Source: JAIRNF01 sp031550925
GTDB lineage: Bacteria > Bacteroidota > Bacteroidia > Bacteroidales > UBA932
Length of the DNA stretch: 37,688 nt
NCBI GenBank assembly: GCA_031550925.1
Contig: JAVBOE010000103.1
Location: 1 to 37,688, forward strand
Direction of reading: 5' to 3'
Position numbers and translations under genes: made by a program. Under the pieces are notes generated by a model, which did not search any database, was not told the DNA's origin, and saw only the letters and a list, made by a program, of their open reading frames with translations. This document shows positions 8,406 to 16,407 of this stretch, in pieces. The stretch's first letter is position 1, and each line of letters starts with the position of its first letter.

Positions 8406-9191
8406 ATGACATACCCTATTTACCAAGTCGATGCGTTTACCGACAAGCTATTTGGCGGAAACCCTGCCTGTGTAGTGCCACTAGATAAATGGCTACCCAA
8501 TGAGCAGCTGAAGCTGATTGCTGCTGAAAATGCGGTTCCTGAAACCGCTTTCTTCATTCCCGATGGTAAAGGCTTCCACCTGCGCTGGTTCACGCCAGAT
8601 ATTGAAATGGATTTATGCGGGCATGCAACTTTAGCATCTGCCCATGTCCTATTCAAACACATGAGCTATAACGGTAATGCGATATTGTTTAACACACAAT
8701 CGGGAGAGCTGGTAGTAGAACGAGAGGGCAGCTTGCTGATATTAGATTTTCCATCACGTATGCCTTCTCCCTCAATGCTACCCGAAGTCTTAATGGATGG
8801 ATTAAATATTAAGCCAAAAGAAATATACAAAGCTCGCGACTACGTTCTTGTTTATGATGACGAAGAGGCTGTGCAACAAATAAAACCCGACCGCGAAAAG
8901 TTTGATCGCATTAACCTCGATCCGGGAGGGGTAATTGTAACCGCCCCGGGGAAAACGGTAGATTTCGTATCGCGTTTTTTCACACCACAGGCAAGCATAT
9001 TTGAGGACCCTGTAACCGGATCAGCACACTGCAGCCTTGCGCCTTTCTGGGCTCAACGGCTAGGAAAAACCGAGCTGACAGCAATGCAGCTATCGCAACG
9101 TTGCGGTAAGCTAATCTGCTCGGTTTTCAATAATCGCGTTAGGCTTAAAGGTACAGCCGTTACATACATGCACGGAAGTATATCAATATAA
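8406..9191 (+). CDS. PhzF-family isomerase/epimerase-like protein
   Basis: A 261-residue cytosolic enzyme of the PhzF/diaminopimelate-epimerase fold. It shows VDAFTDKLFGGNPACVV near the start, the probable catalytic Glu46 in AVPETAFF, the glycine-rich DLCGHATLASAHVLF (about 76-90) and the second signature EDPVTGSAHCSLAPFW (about 198-213). In phenazine producers PhzF isomerises DHHA, but most PhzF-like proteins in other bacteria have unknown substrates, and no phenazine genes are near. Length is normal for the family. Start ATG 8406 puts the conserved strand at residues 5-11. It appears monocistronic, with a terminator-like hairpin at 9215-9247. Confidence 0.88.
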   Translation: MTYPIYQVDAFTDKLFGGNPACVVPLDKWLPNEQLKLIAAENAVPETAFFIPDGKGFHLRWFTPDIEMDLCGHATLASAHVLFKHMSYNGNAILFNTQSGELVVEREGSLLILDFPSRMPSPSMLPEVLMDGLNIKPKEIYKARDYVLVYDDEEAVQQIKPDREKFDRINLDPGGVIVTAPGKTVDFVSRFFTPQASIFEDPVTGSAHCSLAPFWAQRLGKTELTAMQLSQRCGKLICSVFNNRVRLKGTAVTYMHGSISI

Positions 9192-9214
9192 TACTGCCAT
9201 CAATACGGCTAGAG

Positions 9215-9247
9215 AAAGGTGCTGTAGCAAATTACAACACCTTTTTT
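9215..9247. terminator. Hairpin terminator between convergent genes
   Basis: AAAGGTGCTGT pairs with ACAACACCTTT (one mismatch) around AGCAAATT and is followed by a T-run on the plus strand. It sits between the PhzF-like gene and the convergent small gene at 9274, and has an A-run on the other side, so it could serve both. Confidence 0.7.
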
Positions 9248-9273
9248 ATTTCACTAAAAATCCAGTAATTATT

Positions 9274-9648
9274 CTACCACGTTCTTTCCATTGAATAAGC
9301 TTGTTCTACCATAACCCCATCATATACCTTTTCTCTCCACTCATCATAGCCATCGGGTTGTATGCCTTCTTTCTTCAGAAGAATATAGCCTTCTTTATGA
9401 TAAACCGGATGAAATCCGTGAGTTTGTAATGTATCGAGCACCTTATCGAGCTGGCGAACTGAGAACCAGGCATAAATCATACGAGTGTTTGAGCTTCTAG
9501 AGTATTTATTATAGAGCTTTTTAACTGGGACATGCTTACTTAGCAAAAAAGCTGAAACTTCGAATACTCTGCATACAGTCTTGTTTACAATTAATAAAAT
9601 AGTGTTCTTGTTAGTGTCTTCGTACCTAATAATGTCTTTTGCTTTCAC
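9274..9648 (-). CDS. Unrecognised small basic protein
   Basis: A 124-residue protein that I do not recognise. It starts with GTG at 9648 because an in-frame stop lies three codons upstream and no internal ATG comes before residue 58. There is no signal peptide or membrane helix. The pattern of strands and helices (NTILLIVNKTVCRVFEVSAF; VRQLDKVLDTLQTHGFHPVY; GYILLKKEG) suggests a small alpha/beta fold. The N-terminal half faintly recalls the mismatch-recognition domain of MutS-like proteins, but key residues are not evident and I would not assign it. It is convergent with the PhzF-like gene and stands alone. The ATG-less start and lack of a clear -7 element reduce confidence. Confidence 0.55.
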   Translation of the reverse strand: MKAKDIIRYEDTNKNTILLIVNKTVCRVFEVSAFLLSKHVPVKKLYNKYSRSSNTRMIYAWFSVRQLDKVLDTLQTHGFHPVYHKEGYILLKKEGIQPDGYDEWREKVYDGVMVEQAYSMERTW

Positions 9649-9729
9649 TGTATCTTATTGTATTAGTTAGTAAATTAATTTTTACGCCGCTTTTAACCTA
9701 ACAGGTCAAAATAATTTACCCCTTTTATC

Positions 9730-9820
9730 AGTCATAATTGTAAAATGACTTTATTTAGTATAGAAACATTAGAAAATACAACTTGTTCGACTACAATTTG
9801 TTAAACTTACATAAAGTCAC
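9730..9820. other. Cluster of AGTCA/TGACT half-sites upstream of the metal operon
   Basis: In the 294-base gap before the Cys-rich gene, AGTCAT and ATGACT flank 9 bases (9730-9750). TGACTTTAT (9746-9754) is repeated in inverse orientation as ATAAAGTCA (9812-9820). Such clustered inverted half-sites may be an operator. No regulator gene is adjacent. The rest of 9649-9942 holds only the -7 element at 9925-9932. Confidence 0.3.
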
Positions 9821-9924
9821 TTAATGATTACGAATAGAGCCCATAAGCAACATTGTTTCAGAAAACGATACAAATAGTAAGGTTAATCTTTTTAAAGACC
9901 AATCTGAAACACGCAATAAATTAC

Positions 9925-9932
9925 TACTTTTG
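9925..9932 (+). promoter_or_regulatory. Putative -7 element of the metal operon
   Basis: TACTTTTG matches TAnnTTTG and ends 10 bases before the ATG at 9943, giving a very short leader. This supports 9943 over the upstream in-frame ATG at 9853. Confidence 0.55.
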
Positions 9933-9942
9933 TTACTTAAAG

Positions 9943-10395
9943 ATGAAAAAACGGTCAAACATATTTAAGCTAAGTGCATTCCTGTTGTGCTCCTTGTATT
10001 TATTGAGTTCGACAGGTATGGCAGTATATGCTTGTGCTTGTACCAATAACATGCAGCTCTCGCTTATAGCAAAGCAAACAAAACATAGCTGCGTAAAGGC
10101 ACAAAAACATTCATGCTGTGCCAAAAAGCAGATTACTTCGATCAATCTACAAGGCTTTCAGTTCAACAAAAAGCCATGCTGCACAACACAAGCTGTTGTG
10201 TTAAAAACGGAGCACCGATCTGAACAAATAAGGTTAAATATTTTATCAACAGATTTTTCTCAGCCAATTCTTTTTGCAAACGCAATAGAAATAACTCAGG
10301 ACATAAGTCCTAACGATATCGTCGGATCACTAAGTCGGCACGTCATTCCTCCAAAAATACCACTTATCTACCAGCATTCTTGTTTACGTTTATGA
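9943..10395 (+). CDS. Cys/His-rich secreted protein (HYC_CC_PP-like)
   Basis: A 150-residue exported protein, probably binding metal in the periplasm or at the cell surface. ATG 9943 (MKKRSNIFKLSAFLLCSLYL) gives a signal peptide and follows the -7 element closely. The mature part carries CACTN, KHSC, HSCCAKK and KPCC, many thiol and imidazole ligands, and near the C-terminus PPKIPLIYQHSC. This resembles the small Bacteroidota family named for its H-Y-C/CC/PP motifs, often placed beside TonB-dependent receptors. The receptor gene begins 83 bases downstream, with a CTACAC-CATA-GTGTAG hairpin between them. Metal binding is inferred; which metal cannot be told. Confidence 0.7.
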   Translation: MKKRSNIFKLSAFLLCSLYLLSSTGMAVYACACTNNMQLSLIAKQTKHSCVKAQKHSCCAKKQITSINLQGFQFNKKPCCTTQAVVLKTEHRSEQIRLNILSTDFSQPILFANAIEITQDISPNDIVGSLSRHVIPPKIPLIYQHSCLRL

Positions 10396-10478
10396 TATAA
10401 GTAAGGCTTAACCTCACTTATGTATGCACGCTACACCATAGTGTAGTCAATGGTTGTATTATTATATATGCTTATATC

Positions 10479-12761
10479 ATGAATTTATTTTACAGATATT
10501 TATTTATACTGACTGCTATACTTACTATATCAAATGCTGGTATAGCAGCACCTCCTACTACGGTTACAGGCAAAGTTTTTTCGCTTAATAGTTCCGGAGA
10601 ACAACAGCCATTAGACTTTGTAAGTGTTTACTGGCTTGGATCGAGTAACCTTGTTATGACAAATAACAAAGGAGAATTTTCTATACAACGCTTATCTAAC
10701 AACAGCTCTAAGCTGATAGCATCTCTTACCGGATATGCCAGCGATACCTTAGATATTACATCTAATGTTGAAAAGGTAACCTTTATTTTGAATGAGGGCA
10801 TAATGCTGGAAGGCGCTAACGTAGCCGCGCGCCAGAAAGGTAGCTTTATATCGAAGCTAGCGCCTGTTAAATCTGAGGTAATTACTATGGAGGGTTTAAG
10901 CAAAATGGCTTGCTGTAACCTTGCCGAAAGCTTTGAAAACACAGCAACTGTATCGGTCGGATATAGTGATGCCGTTTCAGGTGCACAACAAATCCGGATG
11001 CTTGGTTTGGCGGGTACTTATACACAAATGCTCGACGAGAATATTCCTACATCCATTGGCCTTGCTTCGACCTACGGACTGAGCTATACGCCGGGGCCAT
11101 GGCTGGAGAATATTCAGATATCGAAAGGTACAACGTCTGTAATCAACGGTTACGAGTCGATTGCAGGACAAATAAACATGGAGCATCGCAAACCTGACAG
11201 GAGTGCTCCGCTGTACGTAAACCTGTTTGCATCCAGCGAAGAACGATACGAAGCCAACGTTGTTTCGGCATTACCAATTAATGAAAGGCTTAGTACCGCT
11301 ATATTTGTGCATGGCTCTGCAGATACTAAGCTGCACGATGATAATGACGACTCGTTTGCTGATATGCCAAAAGTAAAGCAGCTGAATGTTGGCAATCGTT
11401 GGTTATACAAGCTACCTAACGATTGGCAGCTACGCTTTGGGCTAGGTTTTCTTGACGAACGTAGAGAGGGTGGTCAGGTGTCTCATGGTGGCACAAGCTC
11501 TACGCCTTTATACGAAACACAGATAGATAACCGCCATTTCAACGCATACACCAAGCTGGGTATTCCGTTTAACGGAGAGGCTACCAGCCTAGGCATAATT
11601 GCCAGCTACCACTACCACGACGAAGATGCGAAATACGGAAATCTGCAACCAAACGGAGCAGGCAAGTTCTTTAGTGGAGATGAAAATAACCTGTTTACGA
11701 ATCTTATCTTTCAATCGGTACTTGGCAACATTGGGCAGCATAAGCTATCTGTAGGCGCAAGCTACCGTTACGATAAAGTAAATTCAATCTATAACGACAG
11801 GTTGATACTATACAATGCCGGTCAAACCGTTGATTTTGGTAGGGATGAAAGTACGGTGGGTACCTTTGCAGAATATACCTACAGCCCAGGAGAACACCTG
11901 AGTCTGATTGCCGGCGCGCGTTATGATTACAACAGCATATACGGATCACTTTTCACTCCACGTGCACACTTAAAGTATAACCCTTTTGAAAACTCAAGCA
12001 TTAGAGCATCTGTAGGTAGAGGCTTTCGTTCGGCTTATGTTATTCCCGATAACATGGGAATACTGGCTAACTCTCGGCAGCTAATCGTAAACCCTGAGGA
12101 CTTAGATATGGAAGAAGCCTGGACATACGGCATAAGCTTTACTCAGACATTTCCGTTGAGTGGCGCACGTACAGCCATGTTCAGCATAGATGCGTTTCGT
12201 ACCGATTTTCGTCATCAAGTAGTTGTGGACACAGAGCGTGATGCTTCGAATGTTTATGTTTACAACCTCGATGGTGATTCATATGCCAACGCTTTTCAAA
12301 TAGATTTCAGCATCGACCCTATTGAGAGATTCACCGTATTTGCAACCTTCCGCTATACCGATACCGAAATTACGGCAAGCCATGGAAAGGTGGAGAAGCC
12401 GCTAGTTGACAAGTATAAGGGACTTATCAACATTGCCTACGCAACCAGATTTGAAAAATGGAAGTTTGATGTTACCGCTCAGCTGAACGGTAAAAGTCGT
12501 GTACCGACAAGAGATGGTAACATTGATAACTCCACCTACTCAGAGGTTTATCCTATGTTTTACGCTCAGGTAACCAAAAAATTCAAGCGTTTAGACATAT
12601 ACGTTGGTGCCGAGAATATTGGCAACTACAAACAAAAAGACCCCATCATCGACCCTCATAATCCGTTTGGCACCCAATTTGATGCCAGCACAGTTTGGGG
12701 ACCGCTAATGGGTCGAAAATTTTATATGGGAATTAGGCTAACTTTAGGTCAAATCTTATAA
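10479..12761 (+). CDS. TonB-dependent receptor with carboxypeptidase-regulatory-like N-terminus
   Basis: A 760-residue outer-membrane active transporter powered by TonB/ExbBD. Order of parts: signal peptide (1-23, ending GIAAPP); CarboxypepD_reg-like beta-sandwich (about 27-110; VTGKVFSLN, MTNNKGEFSI, LIASLTGYASDTL); plug (about 115-235; IRMLGLAGTYTQMLDENIP, ISKGTTSVINGYESIAGQIN); 22-strand-type barrel (about 245-760), ending in GIRLTLGQIL. The plug contains a CC pair (MACCNLAESFENT). Its position between a Cys-rich secreted protein and a secreted HMA protein suggests that it carries metal or a metal chelate; copper is the likeliest guess. It has no SusD partner, so it is not a typical glycan-uptake receptor. 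Confidence 0.88.
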   Translation: MNLFYRYLFILTAILTISNAGIAAPPTTVTGKVFSLNSSGEQQPLDFVSVYWLGSSNLVMTNNKGEFSIQRLSNNSSKLIASLTGYASDTLDITSNVEKVTFILNEGIMLEGANVAARQKGSFISKLAPVKSEVITMEGLSKMACCNLAESFENTATVSVGYSDAVSGAQQIRMLGLAGTYTQMLDENIPTSIGLASTYGLSYTPGPWLENIQISKGTTSVINGYESIAGQINMEHRKPDRSAPLYVNLFASSEERYEANVVSALPINERLSTAIFVHGSADTKLHDDNDDSFADMPKVKQLNVGNRWLYKLPNDWQLRFGLGFLDERREGGQVSHGGTSSTPLYETQIDNRHFNAYTKLGIPFNGEATSLGIIASYHYHDEDAKYGNLQPNGAGKFFSGDENNLFTNLIFQSVLGNIGQHKLSVGASYRYDKVNSIYNDRLILYNAGQTVDFGRDESTVGTFAEYTYSPGEHLSLIAGARYDYNSIYGSLFTPRAHLKYNPFENSSIRASVGRGFRSAYVIPDNMGILANSRQLIVNPEDLDMEEAWTYGISFTQTFPLSGARTAMFSIDAFRTDFRHQVVVDTERDASNVYVYNLDGDSYANAFQIDFSIDPIERFTVFATFRYTDTEITASHGKVEKPLVDKYKGLINIAYATRFEKWKFDVTAQLNGKSRVPTRDGNIDNSTYSEVYPMFYAQVTKKFKRLDIYVGAENIGNYKQKDPIIDPHNPFGTQFDASTVWGPLMGRKFYMGIRLTLGQIL

Positions 12762-12780
12762 TAACACTATCTTTGAATAA

Positions 12781-12824
12781 TATAGACTATAGGACTTAAT
12801 GACATAAAGACGTTAAGATTTTTA
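12781..12824 (+). repeat. Dispersed GACTTAA-type repeat, copy 2
   Basis: Starts TATAGACTATAGGACTTAAT and ends AAGATTTTTA. It aligns with 8283-8324 and with the left arm of 36663-36750. It is placed between the receptor gene and the HMA gene, within the presumed operon. Confidence 0.75.
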
Positions 12825-12889
12825 CTGATAAAATGTTATATGAATGAGATACCTAATTATTTATTGTAAATTATATAAAGACAACAACT

Positions 12890-13198
12890 ATGAAAACAAT
12901 GAGAATTATTTTAGCACTTATATTTCTTGCAGGCATCAGCTTTAGTAGTATTGCACAAGACAAAAAAGGAACGGAAACTGTAACATTTAAAACCGACATT
13001 TCGTGCCAGAACTGCGTAAATAAAATAAACAAAAACATTCCATTTGAGAAAGGCGTGAAAGATGTAAAAGCAGATGTAGAAACGAAAGAGGTTACCGTTA
13101 CCTACGACACAAAGAAAACCGATAAAGATAAGCTAGTAGCCGCTTTCGAGAAGATTAGCGTTAAGGCTGAGGAAGTGAAAAAAGAAACCAAAGACTAG
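12890..13198 (+). CDS. Secreted heavy-metal-associated (HMA) domain protein
   Basis: A 102-residue exported protein with a signal peptide (1-23, ending SIAQD) and one ferredoxin-like HMA domain (about 30-92). The metal-binding loop is TDISCQNCVNKI, with Cys39 and Cys42 (CxxC). The end is Lys-rich. Known HMA proteins carry Cu(I), Zn or Cd; this one lies outside the cytosol, unlike CopZ. It follows the receptor by 128 bases that include a dispersed repeat, so it may have its own promoter. ATG 12890 or the in-frame ATG three codons later could be the start; both keep the signal peptide. Confidence 0.88.
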   Translation: MKTMRIILALIFLAGISFSSIAQDKKGTETVTFKTDISCQNCVNKINKNIPFEKGVKDVKADVETKEVTVTYDTKKTDKDKLVAAFEKISVKAEEVKKETKD

Positions 13199-13229
13199 TA
13201 TATAGAATCATAATCACTATAAATAAAAC

Positions 13230-13949
13230 ATGGTTAAGATTATAGCATTTACGTCACTCTTCGTAGCTATAAATTTTCTGCCAATGGTATCAAAAGCGCA
13301 GCATATTACCATTGATAAGGATGGCTATACCAACATAAGAGAGGAGCCCAATTCGAAGTCCAAGATTGTCGGAAAGGTACTTAAGAATCAAATCTTCTAC
13401 CTCATTGACGATACATTAGATGGGCTTGGCGAAAACGATGATATACCAAAAGAAACAGCTGATTGGATACTAATTTCTACTGAATGGTGGAATCCTAATA
13501 GATATTCGGGCTACATTTATAAAAAATATGCCTATCCATTGAGTGATATGACCATCCTTAAAGGTGACGGATTTGGGAAATCGATTATAACTTGTTCCAA
13601 TAAGGACATAAAGGTTACAATGATAACCCAACCTTTTGTTAAGGGAAATCATACTATTAGCGAAGAGCCTTTTAATGTTGATGGGAGGCATCCATACGGA
13701 ATAGACGGTCTAATACAACACTTACATAGAGAAATTAAGCAAATAGAGGTGGTCTTTAAGGGAAAGCAATTCATACTATCAAAAGACAAAATTGCTAACT
13801 ATTACAATCCTAACTCAATGGATGTTTATATTGGTCCTAACGAAGAACTGTATATTCGCATTTCTGGTGGAGATGGAGCTGGTGGTTATTCTGTTTACCT
13901 AAGTGTAGTAAACGGAAAAATAGTAAGTACCTCATTGAATGAAGTATAA
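13230..13949 (+). CDS. Secreted protein with bacterial SH3-like domain
   Basis: A 239-residue exported protein. The signal peptide (1-24, ending VSKAQ) is followed by an SH3_3-type domain (about 25-100) with ITIDKDGYTNIREEPNSKSK, the typical TNIRxxPSxxSxIIG pattern, and IFYLIDD. The remainder (about 105-239) is a beta-rich region with GDGAGGYSVYLSVVNGKI that I do not recognise. SH3-like domains of this sort often bind cell-wall peptides. It lies 31 bases after the HMA gene and 14 before the radical SAM gene, so it is probably in the same transcript, although no functional link to metals is evident. Confidence 0.75.
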   Translation: MVKIIAFTSLFVAINFLPMVSKAQHITIDKDGYTNIREEPNSKSKIVGKVLKNQIFYLIDDTLDGLGENDDIPKETADWILISTEWWNPNRYSGYIYKKYAYPLSDMTILKGDGFGKSIITCSNKDIKVTMITQPFVKGNHTISEEPFNVDGRHPYGIDGLIQHLHREIKQIEVVFKGKQFILSKDKIANYYNPNSMDVYIGPNEELYIRISGGDGAGGYSVYLSVVNGKIVSTSLNEV

Positions 13950-13963
13950 ATTTATAAATAAAC

Positions 13964-14737
13964 ATGGCAACCATTCTTTTTAACGATGTAATATTCGGAC
14001 CTATAAAGAGTCGCAGGCTAGGCGTATCGTTGGGTGTAAACTTACTGCCCAACTATAGTAAGCTGTGTAACTTTAACTGCATTTACTGCGAATGCGGATG
14101 GAATAGAAAAGGCGATAAGAAAGAATTCAACTCGCGAGAAGTTGTAAAGTCCACGCTGGAGGCCAAGCTGAAAGAAATGGCTGCTAACAATGAGCTACCT
14201 GATACCATTACGTTTTCCGGCAACGGAGAGCCTACCATGCATCCCGATTTTGCAGCTATTATTGACGATACCATTGAGCTGCGTAACAAGTATGCACCAT
14301 CGGCAAACGTAAGCGTACTGAGTAACGCAACGATGCTTGGCAGGGAAAAAGTTTTTAACGCGTTGTTGAAAGTTGACAGAGCCATACTTAAGCTGGACTC
14401 CGGGTTTGATGAAACCGTTCATCTTATTGATAATCCGCAGGGCAGCTATAGCGTTGCAAACACCGTTAAGCTAATGAAAAAGTTTAACGGAAAAATGACG
14501 CTACAAACTATGTTTCTTAGAGGAGAGTGCAACGGCAAGCCTGTTGACAACACCGTAAAAATTGAAGTTGACCGCTGGCTTGAGCTGGTGCAAGAAATCA
14601 ATCCGCGCGAAATAATGATATACACCATTGATAGAGAAACACCGGCACCAAACCTGCAAAAAGTAAGCGTTGAGGAGTTGGAACAAATTGCCAACCGCGC
14701 ACGACAGCTGGGATATACGGTACAAGTATCGGGATAG
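13964..14737 (+). CDS. Radical SAM protein (COG0731-like)
   Basis: A 257-residue cytosolic radical SAM enzyme. The 4Fe-4S motif CNFNCIYC (Cys35, Cys39, Cys42) follows GPIKSRRLGVSLGVNLLP, an N-terminal pattern shared with the COG0731 group that includes archaeal wyosine-forming enzymes. SGNGEPTMHPDF is the GGE-like SAM-binding strand, and ILKLDSGFDETVHLI lies in the barrel. The substrate of bacterial members is unknown, and no tRNA hypermodification partner lies nearby. It ends 4 bases before the stop of the convergent YiiX-like gene, leaving no room for a terminator between them. Start ATG 13964. Confidence 0.85.
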   Translation: MATILFNDVIFGPIKSRRLGVSLGVNLLPNYSKLCNFNCIYCECGWNRKGDKKEFNSREVVKSTLEAKLKEMAANNELPDTITFSGNGEPTMHPDFAAIIDDTIELRNKYAPSANVSVLSNATMLGREKVFNALLKVDRAILKLDSGFDETVHLIDNPQGSYSVANTVKLMKKFNGKMTLQTMFLRGECNGKPVDNTVKIEVDRWLELVQEINPREIMIYTIDRETPAPNLQKVSVEELEQIANRARQLGYTVQVSG

Positions 14738-14741
14738 ACAG

Positions 14742-15371
14742 CTAACGAGAGAGGTGATATATTATGGTCTCGAAATGTTGTGGGTTGAAAAAAGCAGAAA
14801 ATTTACAGCTGCTCATTATCGGTTCTTTTCCTTGTAGCAGGTCGAAATCGAACTCGTCTTTAAGTATTCGTATTGGTAGCTCAGAGCAGAAAAACATAGA
14901 GGAATCAACCAAATCAAAAGCTATATCAAACGGTACTTGCTTATTTAAGTAGTAGGTTGCCTTGTCAACAATTTTTTGTCCCTCGCCATGCTTGAACCTC
15001 ACAGCGGCAATAGAGTTTACACGACTATCGGTCACAAACTCTTCTATCGTACATTGCTGCATCCCGTCTGCGTTTGAAATGCTTGGCGATATGGTGTGAA
15101 TAATAGCGATGCCACCTATACTATCTCTCGTAACAATACCGCAATGTGATACCTTTACCGTATCGTTAAGCATGCTGACAATGCTAAGGCTTAGTCCACC
15201 ATAACCCATACGAAAAATAACATCTCCTGATTGAAGAGAATTGAACTCTTCTACAGACAGATTATAGCGGGTTGCAAAATTCTTTTGTTTATCAGAGTGG
15301 CTCTTACAACCAGACAGAAATACTACGATTAGTATGCAAAAGGCAGCTATCTTCCCAAAGCTATTTTCCAC
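14742..15371 (-). CDS. YiiX/YebB-like (NlpC/P60-related) lipoprotein cysteine hydrolase
   Basis: A 209-residue lipoprotein of the permuted papain-like YiiX group. The lipobox LSGC gives Cys22 as the acylated residue. The circularly permuted catalytic pair appears as LQSGDVIF then KVSHCGIV (His76), with the nucleophile in MFFCSELP (Cys162). Relatives are thought to hydrolyse or bind amide or lipid-linked groups in the envelope. It starts with GTG at 15371, 25 bases inside the upstream DUF4878-type gene in another frame. No ATG lies before the signal sequence, so the overlap is probably real and suggests translational coupling. Substrate unknown. Confidence 0.8.
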   Translation of the reverse strand: MENSFGKIAAFCILIVVFLSGCKSHSDKQKNFATRYNLSVEEFNSLQSGDVIFRMGYGGLSLSIVSMLNDTVKVSHCGIVTRDSIGGIAIIHTISPSISNADGMQQCTIEEFVTDSRVNSIAAVRFKHGEGQKIVDKATYYLNKQVPFDIAFDLVDSSMFFCSELPIRILKDEFDFDLLQGKEPIMSSCKFSAFFNPQHFETIIYHLSR

Positions 15372-15730
15372 TCTTTGTTTTCTTTTACTAAAAAAATATC
15401 CGATTCATCTACAACATTACCGCTGCCATCTACCATTTGAAAAACAACAATAGCCGTATCCTCTTCATCGTTAATCTGCGAACTTACAATAACGGTTTTT
15501 ATATCGCTATCTCCTTCTCCGATTTGCAGCCCCTCCCTTTCAGCAATACGTTTCAAGACATCAATAGTAGCTTCCGATTCTTTTGTTACATATTTTCTTG
15601 CGCTCTCAAGGTCTATTCTATCAATAGCGTCATGAAATTTCAGCACAACAGATTCGGGGCTCTCGCCGGCACAAGAAGACAGAACGACAGCAAAAATAGC
15701 AGCAACAGTAATTCCTTTTAGAAACCTCAT
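15347..15730 (-). CDS. DUF4878-type lipoprotein, paralogue 6 (most divergent)
   Basis: A 127-residue lipoprotein from the ATG at 15730 (an ATG two codons earlier is possible). Signal sequence MRFLKGITVAAIFAVVLSSC has a lipobox with acylated Cys20, then SPESVVLKFHDAIDRIDLESARKYVTKES and the C-terminal VKENKEWKIALGR, the NTF2/cystatin-like plan of the neighbours at 15954-18343. It lacks their CGGG linker and is the least similar copy. The dispersed repeat (15736 onward) abuts its start, and its 3' end overlaps the YiiX-like gene. The function of DUF4878 lipoproteins is unknown. Confidence 0.8.
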   Translation of the reverse strand: MRFLKGITVAAIFAVVLSSCAGESPESVVLKFHDAIDRIDLESARKYVTKESEATIDVLKRIAEREGLQIGEGDSDIKTVIVSSQINDEEDTAIVVFQMVDGSGNVVDESDIFLVKENKEWKIALGR

Positions 15731-15735
15731 AATCA

Positions 15736-15804
15736 TATAGACTCCAAGATTTAAGGACTTTAAGACTTAAAGACCCTTCTTAAACTTTTCAAATCCCTTA
15801 AATC
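15736..15804. repeat. GACTTAA-type palindromic repeat, copy 3
   Basis: Begins TATAGACTCCAAGATTTAAG. An imperfect palindrome runs from GATTTAAGG (15748) to CCTTAAATC (15804), with internal GACTT units spaced 7-9 bases apart. Its left end touches the start of the divergent DUF4878-type gene, so it lies in that gene's leader or promoter region. Confidence 0.7.
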
Positions 15805-15885
15805 ACTACATCATGAAAAAACACCTTACTTATAGATGTAATTATTTATTGAACTTTATATAATATTATTAGTTGTCAAAACAGT

Positions 15886-15917
15886 AGCCGAGCCATCATT
15901 ACTATATCGACTCGGCT
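15886..15917 (-). terminator. Terminator after the 15954 lipoprotein gene
   Basis: AGCCGAG and CTCGGCT pair around 18 bases. On the minus strand TTTT follows a few bases after the stem. It lies 37 bases beyond the stop of the lipoprotein gene at 15954. Confidence 0.6.
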
Positions 15918-15953
15918 TACCTTGTTCTTTAAATTTGTATCTGATTAATGGAT

Positions 15954-16340
15954 TTATTTAGTAAACCCTGCTTTCCAGCTGCCATCCTCTTTTACCACAT
16001 CGCACTTAACGGTGTTAGTTTTTCCATCAGGGCCTGTAAGTTCCACAGAAACGACACCCATACCTTCCTCTTCGTTAATATCGGAACTTAAAGCCTTTGC
16101 TGTTGCCCCTTTAAATTTTTCTTTGAAATCTTTTAGCTTCTCAGCAGGCATATTTGCTGCTATTTGCTGAAGCATAATGGCAGATTCTCTTGTAGCATAC
16201 TTAGCTGCTTTCTCAAAGTCTCCGTCAAAATATGCCTTGTACAAATTTTCAGCAACAGCTTCAGGATTTCCACTACCACCACAAGCGGCCAGCATGAACG
16301 TAGCACATAGTGCAAGAATAGCAATTTTCAATGTTTTCAT
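15954..16340 (-). CDS. DUF4878-type lipoprotein, paralogue 5 (C-terminal type A)
   Basis: A 128-residue lipoprotein. ATG 16340 starts MKTLKIAILALCATFMLAAC, with lipobox LAAC (acylated Cys20), then GG linker, PEAVAENLYKAYFDGDFEKA, KYATRES and the C-terminal VKEDGSWKAGFTK. The longer open frame upstream is the leader, not coding: the same leader precedes paralogue 4. Its C-terminal half is closest to paralogue 2 at 17394, whereas its leader and signal peptide are closest to paralogue 4. It is probably co-transcribed with 16408 (67-base gap) and ends at the terminator 15886-15917. Likely a small NTF2-like fold on the membrane; role unknown. Confidence 0.82.
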   Translation of the reverse strand: MKTLKIAILALCATFMLAACGGSGNPEAVAENLYKAYFDGDFEKAAKYATRESAIMLQQIAANMPAEKLKDFKEKFKGATAKALSSDINEEEGMGVVSVELTGPDGKTNTVKCDVVKEDGSWKAGFTK

Positions 16341-16407
16341 GATAGTTAAAATTAGGATTATGTATTTTGAAAGAAAATATGTCTTACTTAAAAATCCATT
16401 CGGAGAA

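Noticed and set aside
8406..9191. Phenazine biosynthesis locus
   Set aside because: Only a PhzF-like protein is present; other phz genes are missing, and the family is broad.
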